Origin: Coenobita brevimanus
Taxonomy: Eukaryota > Arthropoda > Malacostraca > Decapoda > Coenobitidae
DNA length: 64,000 nt
Reading direction: 5' to 3'
NCBI GenBank assembly: GCA_032717465.1
Contig: CM064713.1
Span: 9,912,004 to 9,976,003, forward strand
The notes under the pieces were generated by a model that saw only the letters and a list, made by a program, of their open reading frames with translations, made no database searches and was not told the DNA's origin. This document shows, piece after piece, positions 9,023-19,742 of the stretch. Made by a program: the position numbers and the translations under genes. Numbering within the stretch: position 1 is the stretch's first letter; every line of letters begins with the position of its first letter.

Positions 9023-12000
9023 TCACATCACTCTGATCAGTCCGGTCTCTCTCAAGAAAGCCATCAATTTATCAGTCATAACAATGTCCCCATCACCCAG
9101 AATGGTGGAAAGGGTGAAGGGGACGTCTACTGCGCCGCAGTAATTTATAAGTGAAGCACGTTCACGAATAAATCGCCGACAGCGCAGGATGATATGACTG
9201 ATAGATAACACCGCATTACAGATGTCACAGTGCGGTGGGAAGCGTCTTTCCATATATGGTTTTATGTGGGTTAAAATGGTGGCATTAAGCCGTAACCGTG
9301 CCAACACTTTTTCTTCTAGGCGACTGGGACGGTTGGCAGTGTCCCAGTCGCCCAAGTACGGCTTACAAGTTGGAATATTTAGTCTGGTCCACTGACCTTG
9401 CCACAGAAGATTTATTGATTTCTTTCCCAGAGAGAGACTCGACCGTAGATCACGAGGAACGTCCCAAGTCTCCTCGAGTTCTACAGCCGATTTTGCAAGT
9501 AAGTCAGCCTGCTCATTGCCGTAGATACGACAATGACCAGGCACCCAGATCAGCGTGAAAGACTTGTTGCATGAATGCAACTTATTAACGATGCGGCCCT
9601 GGATCTCGTGAGAGTCCGTAGTACAAGATGCAATTGCCTGAAGGGCTGATTTTGAATCTGAAAATATGACAAATGAGTCATGCCTAGAATTGAGAGCATA
9701 GTCTATGGCTTTGTCAATAGCAAAGAGTTCTGAAGTAAACACAGATGTATGAGTCGGCAACCGATACCTGAGGACACAATCAGTCGACCACACACTTGCA
9801 CCCACACATTCACTCGACTTGGAGCCGTCGGTGTACAATTGATGGGACCCCAAGTGACGAACAATGATGTTACGAAACAAGTGGTGGACCTCCGCCTCCG
9901 GCGCCTTGGCCTTTGGTGCTGGGAGCCATGATACATCCACTGTAAAGCTGGGTGGCTCCCAAGGCGCTATATTTTTTAGCACCAACTTGTCACAGTCACT
10001 GGGGTCCACACCAAGCTCCTGAGTCAGTAAGTGGAGGCGAGCGGCAAGTGGCCGACGCACCCCCCGCAGTAGGTGGTGGTATTGACGCAGGGGGGGTACA
10101 GGCCACATTGCCGATATTGCTTTTCCTTAATGTTCGTAGCCCATACGAAAATGCCAGGTGGTCACGGCGAATACGGAGGGGAGGCACATTCGCCTCCACT
10201 TCCATACGAGCCACACGGGTACACCGGACAGCTCCAAGACACATTCGCAAACATTTATTCTGTAACACATCCAATCCTTTCAGAGTGGCATCGGATGCCG
10301 AGCCATACACCTGTGCGCCATAGTCTAGCTTCGATCGAATAAGGGACTTATACACCATTAATAAAGATTTTCTGTCGGCACTCCAGGTAGTACCCGCTAG
10401 GTACTTGAGGACATTTAACGGTTTATCACAACGAGCAAGCAAAGTATTAACGTGAAGTTTAAAATTCATTCTACGATCAAAATGTATTCCTAAAAATTTT
10501 ACAGAATTTTGAAAAGGTACCGCCTGATTATCCAAAGTTAAGCACAAATTAGGTACGTTACGATTAGTAAAAACTATAGCGGCACACTTACGTACGGAAA
10601 ACTTAAATCCCCACTGCAAGGCCCATTGGTGGACGGAGTCAAGGGCTGCTTGAATCCGCCCAGCCGAAAATTGTGCATTACGGGAAGAGTGCCATATTGC
10701 ACAATCGTCAGCGTAGAGTGAGTATTTAAGATTCCTCGGGATGGAAGCTGATGACAGAATATCATTGATCATAATACTAAATAAGGTAAGACTAAGCACA
10801 CTTCCCTGCGGCACCCCGTTTTCCTGGATAAATATATCCGATGTTACGTTACGGGGCAATTTGACAGAGAAAGTTCTGTCCCTTAAGAAATTTGAAATAA
10901 AACCAGGCAAATTTCCTTTTAAACCATAAGCATAGAGCTTCATTAGTGTACCGTGTCGCCATGTCATGTCATAGGCTTTATGGATGTCCAAGAACACCCC
11001 TATCTTGAATTCTTTATTGGCAAATGCCTCTGCAATACAATGCTCCAAATTCATTAAATGATCTAGTGAACTTCTGTATTTACGGAAGCCACATTGTTGA
11101 TCATTTAACAAATTCTTCGACTCTAAAACAAAAAGAAGCCTATTGTTAACCATACGTTTCATGACCTTACATAGACAAGAATTCAACACAATAGGACGAA
11201 ATGAAGTGGGATTCATAAGACGACCAGCCTCTTTGGGTATCGGTATGACGTGCGCAAAGTGCCATGAGTTTGGGAACGTTCGAGACGCCCAAATCTCATT
11301 GTACAATGCTAACATCTTAATCAGGTTGTCCTGATTAAGATGCTGGATCATACCGTACGTGATGGTGTCTGGTCCAGGGCTGGTGTCTTTACAGGATTTA
11401 AGGGCAAAGAGCAGTTCTTCTAGCGTAAACTCTTGGTTGTACGGGGAGTTTACGTCTTCTGTGGCAAAGTCTAATAGCTGTAGCTCAACCGTGCGTTTAT
11501 GATGTTGGAAACGCGGGTCATAATTGGCTGAGCTACTTACATGAGAAAAACTCGTGCCGAGGATGTGAGCAACGTCCACGGGCTCGTCATAGATGTTATT
11601 ATTTACTTGCAAGGTGGTTACAGAGAAGTATGGGCGTTTATTATTTAAGTTTCTTATGGTTGACCAGACTTTACGTAATGGTGTTGTACGAGTCACCGTG
11701 GACAGAAAGGACCGCCAGGAGTCACGTTTAGCCCTTCTTATTATTCTCCTTGCCTCAGCCCATGCCTGTTTGTATGCAATAAAATTTTCCTCAGTGGGCT
11801 AACTATCAAAAAACCTGTATCTCCTATTGCGTTTTCTTAATGCTTGTCGGCAATCCGACGTCCACCAATGTGCTCTATGCTTCGCATGAACTGTAGAAGT
11901 CTTGGGAATAGCAGCCTCAGCTGCGTGTAATATGGATTGGGTTATATTTTCGACCTTAACATCTATGGTCTCCCCAGACATATCTAAATTGGCGATCCTT

Positions 12001-12715
12001 GAGAAGGATCCCCAATCTGCTTTCTTATAGTTAAATTTGGAGGTGGAGGGTCCGAAATGATGTCGCGTGTATAAGAAAGACAGATGGGTAAATGATCACT
12101 TCCCAAGGAGTCGTCGTAAGGATCCCATGAGAGATCTTGATGTATACCAGGGGAGGCCAAAGATAAGTCAATGGCCGAAAAGTTACCAGTACGATCATCT
12201 ACACGAGTCGCTCTACCATCGTTCAGAAGACAGAGGTTGGACTGTAGTATTAGGTCGGCTACTTGCTCCCAACGACCATCAATCCTCAAGCTACCCCATT
12301 GATAGTGATGGGCGTTAAAATCGCCCAACACTAACTTATTTCCAGGCAGATGTTCCACTAGTGAATTTAAAGCATCACTATCAATGGGGCCATGTGGAGG
12401 ACAGTACAGAGAGCAAATAGACAGATACGTGTTATTAAATTTTACTCTGCACGCGACCGCTTCCAGAGTAGAATTTAGAATCACTTCCGTTTGTGGGTGT
12501 GATTTGTGGGTGTAAATGGCAACTCCGCGACCTTCATATCTTCTATACGAGTGGTAGTGTTTGAACTGTGGAGGATCAGGGTGATCCTCCAGGCGCGTCT
12601 CCTATAAACAAACAACGTCTGGCCTGTGTATTGAAAGCAAGATTGCTATATTGTGTAACTTATTCCCAATACCTCTACAATTCCACTGTAATACAGTGAA
12701 AGCAACGGTTTAAGA
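9023..12715 (-). pseudogene. LINE copy B ORF2: endonuclease, RT and RNase H
   Basis: The order on the minus strand is as follows. Apurinic-like endonuclease: LQWNCRGIG near 12,690, then ETRL, LGDFNAHH, GSDHLPI. Reverse transcriptase (about 11,550-10,400): SFRPIVLNS, GVPQGSVLSLTLF, YADD. RNase H (about 9860-9480) with all four acidic positions: YTDGSKS, SELFAI, SDSKSAL, EQADLLAK. The protein nicks the target, copies the LINE RNA and removes it. Lesions are TAG at 12,603-12,605, a frameshift near 12,040, TAG at 11,799-11,801, and a frameshift near 10,095 in a run of seven G. The last 361 codons (10,108-9023) are open. The start overlaps the end of ORF1 in another frame. Confidence 0.85.
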
Positions 12716-14039
12716 TTTTCGTTGGGGGCCAGTGTGCTTTGTCTTTTTTGTCTCCCGCCGGCAGGCGAGCGACTACCGGGGACCTATCCCGGTGCTTGTT
12801 CACGGAAACCTCCATATTATCGTCAATTACGAGGTTCCCTGACCCCCCCGAGGAAGAGCTAACCTTCCTCTCCCTCGCTGGAGTGGGAACTGGAAGAACG
12901 TGAGGACGAGACTTTGTGAGGGTGGTCATGTTACTTTTACTAGACTTGTCGGGTTTCGCTTTAGGCAGTACTAATAGAGAGGCAGCAGCAGCCTGAGAGT
13001 ACGTTGAAGCCTTAGGGATGTCAGTGAGATTGTTGGAGCGGACAGGAGGTCGAGATGGAGATGTACTGTGAGTGGCAGTAGGGAGAATGACAGGATCAGT
13101 CTGCGTCTCTACAGAGCACATCACAGGACGGGACATTACCGCCGAAGCATAAGACCTATTCGGCGTGGGAGTTTCTTGCAACTCCTTCACCTTTTTCCTA
13201 GCTTCATAGTAGGAAATGCCCTCCGGTGCCTTCACTGTGCAGACCTCCTTCTCCTCCTTCCACTTGGGACAATCCCTAGAGGAAGTGGAGTGAGCGCCCT
13301 TGCAGTGGAAGCAACAGACCGTCTCAGATGTGCAATGTTCCGCCTCATGAACTTGGCTTGAACACTTGCCACACACTGGTTGGGAAGCCCGACAAGTCTT
13401 GGCACCATGCCCATATAACTGGCATTTCAAACAACGGAAAGGGTTGGGAATGTATGGCCGCACATGAACAATTTCGTAACCAATTTTTACATTGCTAGGA
13501 AGTGATACTTTACCGAATGTCAAAACAATGGTCGCTGTCTTTGTCCTGACACCTTCCGAGTAGCGAGTTATGAATTTAGCATCAGTGACATCTTGCTGAG
13601 CGAGTTCATCTGTGATCTCTTCCTCACTCATCACCATGAGATCCCTGCAAGTGATAACCCCCTTTCAGGAATTCATGGATGTTGGGATCTTGGTTTCGAC
13701 ATCATAGCAATGAAACTTGCGTAGCATCAACAAGTCCTTAATTTGAGATGAGGTACAAGTTTTTATGAAGAGGTCTCCGTTCCCAAGTTTTTTGACTTGT
13801 TCCACCTCCCCAGCACAGCCATCAATAACCTTCTTGATCATGAAGGGATTGAGACTGCTCAAGGAAGTGGAACCTAGAGCAGTGATGATCACATATTCGG
13901 CATTATTTGCAGGGACATCACGGGGCAAACGAGTCTGGGGCCGTTCTGTCTGGGGGCTGTCAGTCCGTGTAGAAGTCGGGGGTCGGTCAGGACTACCTCC
14001 CCCCCTGAGGGGGGGGGAGGCAGTAGGGGCGTCCTCCAT
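12675..14039 (-). pseudogene. LINE copy B ORF1, gag-like zinc-knuckle protein
   Basis: It starts at MEDAPTAS (14,039); the 25 codons upstream in frame have no counterpart in copy A. Three CCHC-type knuckles follow an RNA-binding middle region: CLKCQLYGHGAKTC, CGKCSSQVHEAEHC, and CFHCKGAHSTSSRDC. The C-terminal third is Ser/Thr/Pro-rich. One TGA (13,665-13,667) interrupts the frame where copy A reads TGC. The end overlaps the ORF2 start by about 40 bases in a different frame, so ORF2 is probably translated by reinitiation or frameshift. Confidence 0.8.
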
Positions 14040-14425
14040 AGTACCACTCCCCCCTAGCGGGGGAAGTGGGAAGAAGGAGAGAAAACAAGCAAGGGACAAA
14101 CAACCGGGGACCACACACCTAAGTTTGACGTTGCCCTCTCAAACCACTCCAGGGAGGCCCGACCGTGTTTATTCACGCCCCAGAGCGATCAGTGGGGGGG
14201 ACCCTCCGTGGGCGATAAGCAAAGGTAAACTCAGTTTATTTGAACAGACACCTACTGCTCAAGACTAACAGGGAGGGGAGGAAAGTTAGAAACTAACTAG
14301 CCTAAGCGTCACCAGAAGGGTGAAAAAAAAAAATAATGCCGGTGAGGCAGCCCTGAAAACTAGAGGAGAGCCAGAAAAACACGTCTAAACACTCCGCGAC
14401 CATGCATCAAAGTCCACTCGTGACA
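14040..14425 (-). promoter_or_regulatory. 5' UTR / internal promoter region of LINE copy B
   Basis: This non-coding leader is shared with copy A (7752-8145). LINEs usually carry an internal promoter here, and I can point to no specific motif. The outermost 20-23 bases differ between the copies, so they may be target sequence instead of element. Confidence 0.5.
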
Positions 14426-14453
14426 TTTTTTTTTTTTTTTTTCCCGTCCTATC

Positions 14454-14479
14454 AACCATTGGGGCCGAAGCCCCTGGTT
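14454..14479 (-). ncRNA. 3'-terminal UUCG hairpin of LINE copy C
   Basis: Identical in sequence to the copy B hairpin and again 11 bases from the poly(A). Confidence 0.6.
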
Positions 14480-14489
14480 ATTAAGGCCA

Positions 14490-14503
14490 TTTATATATAT
14501 ATT

Positions 14504-14561
<58 letters not shown>

Positions 14562-14604
14562 CTTTTAAATATATATACATATATATACAAACATATATAT
14601 ATAT

Positions 14605-14694
<90 letters not shown>

Positions 14695-14700
14695 CCATGC
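14490..14700. repeat. (TA)n and (AC)n microsatellites in copy C 3' UTR
   Basis: (TA)n spans about 14,509-14,554 and (AC)n about 14,607-14,692. The same site in copy B has only about 20 bases of AC, so these tracts expanded after insertion. Confidence 0.9.
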
Positions 14701-14940
14701 ATACATACAGACACACTTTCATGCAAACGTACATATATATATAATAGTTTTAATCTTATTTATTTATTTTTTTTGTATTTTTATTATTTTAATTTTTTCT
14801 TGGTTTTATATTTTTTATACCTTATAATATAAAGACAAACTAATCTAAAGACCCAAAAACTAATCACCTAACAGACAAATCGCTAACCTATACTAATCCT
14901 ACAGAGACAAATAGCTAGACCTACACTAATGGTAAAAATA

Positions 14941-15031
14941 CCTCGACTAACAGAACACCATCGACTGCAGATATGTAATGCCTTTCTACATTACATACCT
15001 GCACTCATCACCTGGTAACTGTCAGTCGAGG
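14941..15031 (-). ncRNA. 3' UTR hairpin module 1, copy C
   Basis: Same sequence and fold as the module at 8546-8636. Confidence 0.65.
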
Positions 15032-15178
15032 CACAACCTAATATAGGGGACATCAATATATGAAAGGGAACCAGACGAGTCAGGAACATTTCCATATACG
15101 TCAGCTGTCGTCCCTAATTAGAATAACTTAAGCAAGATAATATAATGTATTTACATAATTTGTACAAAAAGTGAAGAA

Positions 15179-15269
15179 CCTCGCCCACCAGACCACCATC
15201 GACTGCAAGTGCCCAATACCTTCCTATATTGCACACTTGCACTCATCAGCTGGTGACTGTCAGGCGAGG
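15179..15269 (-). ncRNA. 3' UTR hairpin module 2, copy C
   Basis: Matches 8784-8874 except for one G-to-C change in the outer arm's loop-side half (CCCACCAG against CCCAGCAG). Confidence 0.65.
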
Positions 15270-15417
15270 AACTTGGCTTAATGTAGGGGACATCTATATT
15301 AGAAATAGATCGGTGGAAGGAGGAACTATTTAAAATATGTCAACTGTCAACCCTAATTAATATTACAATATATACATATTTACTCTTCATAAAAACCATA
15401 ACCACACAGTAAAAAAG

Positions 15418-15672
15418 TCACATCACTCTGATCAGTCCGGTCTCTCTCAAGAAAACCATCAATTTATCAGTCATAACAATGTCCCCATCACCCAGAATGG
15501 TGGAAAGGGTGAAGGGGACGTCTACTGCGCCGCAGTAATTTATAAGTGAAGCACGTTCACGAATAAATCGCCGACAGCGCAGGATGATATGACTGATAGA
15601 TAACACCGCATTACAGATGTCACAGTGCGGTGGGAAGCGTCTTTCCATATATGGTTTTATGTGGGTTAAAAT
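15418..15672 (-). pseudogene. LINE copy C ORF2, C-terminal fragment
   Basis: Encodes the C-terminus downstream of RNase H, starting in ERRFPPHCDICNAVL, which has a possible zinc-binding CDIC..H. It differs from copy B by one residue (Met-Val against Met-Ala near the end). It is truncated by the array junction. Confidence 0.8.
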
Positions 15673-15841
15673 GGTAGATTAAGTGTCTACATCAAGTGTC
15701 GCGATCCGCACCCTGTTTTATTTATATTAGCATTCCCCCCACGGACTCATAATCTTGCTTATTCCCCTTCCTTCCAACTAAATATATATTCTGCCTAAAG
15801 AAGAAATACGGGTATCGATACACATAGTTCATGACATTAGT

Positions 15842-16179
15842 GTACTATTGCGGCCAGGAGTTCTTAGCCACCCTCGTCCAGCCAACCCGTGTATGTGGCA
15901 GCGTCGTATTCACAAGCACAGAAGTTGCCTTCGATGCATTTCTGTCGAAAAATATCCCTTCAGCTTTGGGCTTGTACAAATGGATGAAGCAATAGTACTA
16001 TTTACTTTGAACGTTTGACTCTGATAACACGAATATATCATACTGATTATTTAATAACTTGTTTCTCGTATAGAGCCAAGCAAGTGACAAATATGTATAT
16101 TTGGTTCCACTCCACAACGTCCTGTAGGTTTGAACCAGCGAACACAGAGTGAACAAGTTCGAAACATTCATTTGTTAAC

Positions 16180-16231
<52 letters not shown>

Positions 16232-17367
16232 CGGGTGCCTGAGAATTTTAGAGGAATGAGGTGGAGAAATGAGGTGCTCAACACAGTTAAACAGGGATTT
16301 TTCCTTTCGTTTCAGTTGGCTTTCTATGCCTGAATGACTAAATGAAGGTAAATTATGAAATATAATAACTGGATGACGAATTGGTAATAGGGTCTGGCTA
16401 ATGGTTGTTTGGTCCAAGGTGTGCAGTGGTGAGCCTAATTCCAGGCAACGGTCGCTGTTAAAAGTTGGATATTTTAGGTCCCACTTATTTTAAATATTTT
16501 CATGTATGTTTACAGTACGTGTATGCCCCTATGGACCTATTTTCTTCCCATGAATATTTTTATCAATGGACATTTTGACCACTCGGAGCACAATGGATCT
16601 ATTTTCCTTAATGACTTTTTTTTTTTTTCAAAGACTCCCATGTTTCTACGTAACCTATTTTCCCACGAACTAATTTTCCCCATTGATGTATTTTCTCCCC
16701 ACCTGCCAATTTTTCAGTCGACCTTGAATCTCTCCATGGATACAGGTTTCCTACATGGTCGGATACCCATGGATGTATTTTTCATAAAAACCTATTTTCC
16801 CCATAAACCTGTTATCAGACGTGGTTATATCACCAACTGATGCTTCCAGTTGAAACACAGACCTCTTAACCAAGATACGTATTGCACGATCGACCTGTTG
16901 TAACACACTGAATATATATATATATATACCTACTTCAGCATAATTCCAGAATAATATCCCCTGTGTACCGATTTTCCGCACACTAAACTCTTCCCAACTC
17001 GGACATTAACTCATATCACCTAGTCCCAGTGGCCTGTTTTCCCACAATCCGTCCATCCACCTACACACCCACCCATCAACGCACATACCCACACCCTTAC
17101 TCAATACAGAATGTCTCAAAAGTAGGACGACACAAACCCGTCTCTAGCCTTGTCCTACAGGTAGCCCCACCACCCACCCCACTTAAACAATGCACGAACC
17201 CTACTCCACCCCATTTAACCAGCTCAACAACCCTTTTTCTCCCTCTCGCCCACCCACTCCACCTAATCCGCCTGTGAAACAACCAGCCTACACTAACCAA
17301 TCCACCCACCCAGTCACCAACCGACCAACCCGCATACCATGCTCCACAAGTCAGATACTTGCAATTC

Positions 17368-17428
<61 letters not shown>

Positions 17429-18106
17429 GCGGGGTGGATTTCCTTACACGAAAGATGAGTCTCACCGCTTAACTCAGTTTGTCGGTAGAAAATAGTACTG
17501 GGTATTTACAGGGAGTTTGCCAGGCAGTAGATAAGGGGCTTCATTCCGGTTATATACACATGATTTTATGCGATACGAGTAAATAAGGTGCTCGAGCTAA
17601 ACAGGGAATTTTTCCTTTGGCTGATGATGGAGTTCAATCCCAGGATAACGTCTCGTCGGGCATAATGAAAGATGGGTTTTATTCTGGGTAACGCCATTTG
17701 ACTTTGTCATAATTTGGCAGGCCGCGAAACTTCTGTTTAATGCCTTATGTTCGATTTTTTTTTTCTCTCTGGTGGTTGGCACCTGGAGATTTTTGGCAAA
17801 CTCATGAGTATTTTTCTCATCTACTGGATATCTCTCTCTGGACAGAGAGGCAAATTAATTTCTTAAGCACAGTTTTTTGTTAAATCAAGAGCATTTATCT
17901 CCTAATTCATTAATCCAACGAGAGCAATCCTAAAAATAAAAAAATTATCACAAAGCAAGGCAAGTTCTAGTGACATGCAAGAAATATTCACACTGTGGCC
18001 TGTGTTCAATGGATTACAGGAATCCAGGATTTCTCATCCCTTGCATTTTCCTGTGCCAGTCTGCCTCCACCTCATTATTCCAAAATTCACAGGCGCCCAC
18101 CATATA

Positions 18107-18191
<85 letters not shown>

Positions 18192-18528
18192 GTTAACAAA
18201 TGAATGTTTCGAACTTGCTCACTCTGTGTTCGCTGGTTCAAACCTACAGGAAGTCGTGGAGTGGAACCAAATATACATATTTGTCACTTGCTTGGCTCTA
18301 TACGAGAAACAAGTTATTAAATAATCAGTATGATATATTCGTGTTATCAGAGTCAAACCTTCAAAGTAAATAGTACTGTTGCTTTATCCATTAGTACAAG
18401 CCCAAAGCTTAAGGAATATTTTTCGACAGAAATGCATCGAAGGCAACTTCTGTGCTCTTAATGCGACGCTCCCACATACACGGGTTGGCTGGACGAGGGT
18501 GGCTAAGAACTCCTGACCGCAATAGTAC
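15842..18528. repeat. 2.7-kb inverted-repeat segment, unit 1
   Basis: The arms 15,842-16,266 and 18,065-18,528 are reverse complements with scattered mismatches. They run from GTACTATTGCGG at the outside through CAGGAGTTCTTAGCC, past a (GA)n/(CT)n tract and about 35 bases further. The tract is 16,182-16,228 on the left and 18,109-18,189 on the right. The ends read GTAC/GTAC, which could be a 4-base target duplication or part of the arm. The centre (1.8 kb) has (TA)n at 16,914, (AC)n at 17,369-17,424, a C-rich zone at 17,030-17,340 and no credible gene. This may be a nested foldback or MITE-like element. Confidence 0.75.
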
Positions 18529-18711
18529 ATGTATTATACCGTGTGCTAAGTGTGACTGTGCATTGTGGTGTCAAAGGCTAACTCTGTGTCCCTGTCTCCT
18601 GTATATCAAATATCGCTCTGTGTTGTATTGTAACGGTGTAGAATTAAGGCAATAGATGTTTTAAGGTATACTGCCTGGTTTTTATGTCCTGTTACTTTGT
18701 GGGTGCTAAAC

Positions 18712-18808
18712 TTCCGGTCCGGAAAGAGGACCCCGCTCAGTCGCTAGTGTTTTTAGGACGAGGAGTCGACCTAAAAACACTCAGCATAACACTGGTTGCA
18801 AGCGGTGG
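18712..18808 (+). promoter_or_regulatory. U5-like hairpins and primer-binding site, unit 1
   Basis: There are two inverted repeats: TTCCGG-T-CCGGAA (18,712-18,724) and AGTGTTTTTAGG/CCTAAAAACACT (18,746-18,757/18,770-18,781, 12-base loop). Ten bases later TGGTTGCAAGCGGTGG (18,793-18,808) begins with the TGG expected of a tRNA primer-binding site. The preceding ATAACA would be the LTR end. Which tRNA is used was not resolved. Confidence 0.55.
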
Positions 18809-18857
18809 TTCTGGATCCGAATAAAGCATGGAGGAACGGTAAAGGAAAACTTGCACA

Positions 18858-19742
18858 ATGGCAGCCAAACCGCACATTCAGTTGCCGAAATTCAACCAGG
18901 ACCAATGTGACATTGATGTGTATTTAGATATGGTTAATCCCCTCTTAGACATAGGGTTCGACTCGGACAAAGAAAAGATTGCAGTCACATTACCTAACCT
19001 GGGTAAAATAATCGCCACTGTCGCACCAAAAATCGTCCCAGAACTGACATGGGACCAATTCTCACAAATTGTGAGACAGGCTTTCATGCCTTCCATGGGC
19101 AGAGTTGTCGTTCTCTCTCAACTCGACGCCCTCACCTACGACGGTAACCTAGACGACACTTTCGTCCAGGCTCGGCGCCTCGTCAGCGCCGCTTATCCCG
19201 AGGCAGCCACAAATACTCAGGATATACACACATTCAACGCCCTGCTGAGGATTCTCCCTAGCACAGTCAGGGAGCATTTCTCCATCTATGATCCCTCAGG
19301 GAACATGGACCAGGACCTGCAACTCGTCCGACGTCTCCTCGCCTCCCGTCCCATGCCACAACCTCTTCACGCGGTGACAAGATTCCCCACAAACCAGAAC
19401 CCCCCACCAAAACCAAAGCCGCCGCCTCACCGGTCACCCACGGAGCCGCCTCCTACTGTGCCCAGGGCTTACCCGCAGAAGAAACGCCCCAACCCCAGGG
19501 ATCAAGGCAACCTCATCACCATTAATCCTTGGGAGTTCACGGCCTGCAGTCACACCTGCCCCCTGCACGACATAAGAGAGCAGCTCAAGGCAAGCAGGCG
19601 CAGGAACTTTCACCAAGGGCGTAAGAAGGTCTCCTCCTTGGACGACGACGCACCGGAAGACGACGCGCCGCCACTAGCCTACCCAGGACCGGACGACGAG
19701 GAACACGACGACCACGCCCAACCTCAGCAGATGGATTTTTAG
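18858..19742 (+). CDS. gag: Gag-like capsid protein, unit 1
   Basis: 294 codons from an ATG 50 bases after the primer-binding site to TAG. Residues 1-165 are a helical, capsid-like domain (FDSDKEK, LTWDQFSQIVRQAFM, ALLRILPSTVREHF). Residues 175-215 are Pro/Lys-rich. Near residue 228 is CSHTCPLHD, and the last 45 residues are strongly acidic with His. There is no CCHC knuckle, which Ty3/gypsy Gags often have; the Cys/His patch may stand in for it. Gag would assemble the particle that packages RNA. The frame is intact but this unit's pol is dead, so any expression would not support transposition. Confidence 0.75.
   Translation: MAAKPHIQLPKFNQDQCDIDVYLDMVNPLLDIGFDSDKEKIAVTLPNLGKIIATVAPKIVPELTWDQFSQIVRQAFMPSMGRVVVLSQLDALTYDGNLDDTFVQARRLVSAAYPEAATNTQDIHTFNALLRILPSTVREHFSIYDPSGNMDQDLQLVRRLLASRPMPQPLHAVTRFPTNQNPPPKPKPPPHRSPTEPPPTVPRAYPQKKRPNPRDQGNLITINPWEFTACSHTCPLHDIREQLKASRRRNFHQGRKKVSSLDDDAPEDDAPPLAYPGPDDEEHDDHAQPQQMDF

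Larger units (their letters stand above)
8146..14425 (-). mobile_element. RNase H-type LINE, copy B (near full length)
   Basis: On the minus strand this reads 5' UTR (14,425-14,040), ORF1 (14,039-12,675), ORF2 with endonuclease, reverse transcriptase and RNase H (about 12,715-9023), then a structured 3' UTR and a 16-base poly(A). Zinc knuckles in ORF1 plus an RNase H domain in ORF2 point to the I superfamily (I, Nimb, R1 or LOA relatives); I cannot place the clade more finely by eye. Five coding lesions are visible, so the copy is inactive but fairly young. Confidence 0.85.
14426..15679 (-). mobile_element. RNase H-type LINE, copy C (3' end only)
   Basis: This holds the 3' UTR and the last 85 codons or so of ORF2, nearly identical to copy B. 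Its poly(A) (T-run 14,426-14,442) joins the 5' end of copy B. The other end stops inside ORF2 near 15,673-15,680, at the border of the retrotransposon array. It is either a 5'-truncated insertion or the remnant left by a rearrangement. Confidence 0.8.

Noticed and set aside
7014..13667. TGA as selenocysteine in ORF1
   Set aside because: The two TGA codons are at different positions and the sister copy has TGC at each. No reason to expect a SECIS element.
16502..16840. 112-codon frame in the inverted-repeat centre, and the 82-codon frame at 17,029-17,277
   Set aside because: Both recur in each unit only because the units are near copies. They have no recognised domain, shift length freely and lie in repeat or C-rich DNA.
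18342..18791. A 450-base LTR with ends TGTTAT and ATAACA
   Set aside because: The 6-base ends match, but no polypurine tract precedes TGTTAT and the start lies inside the inverted-repeat arm. Left unassigned.
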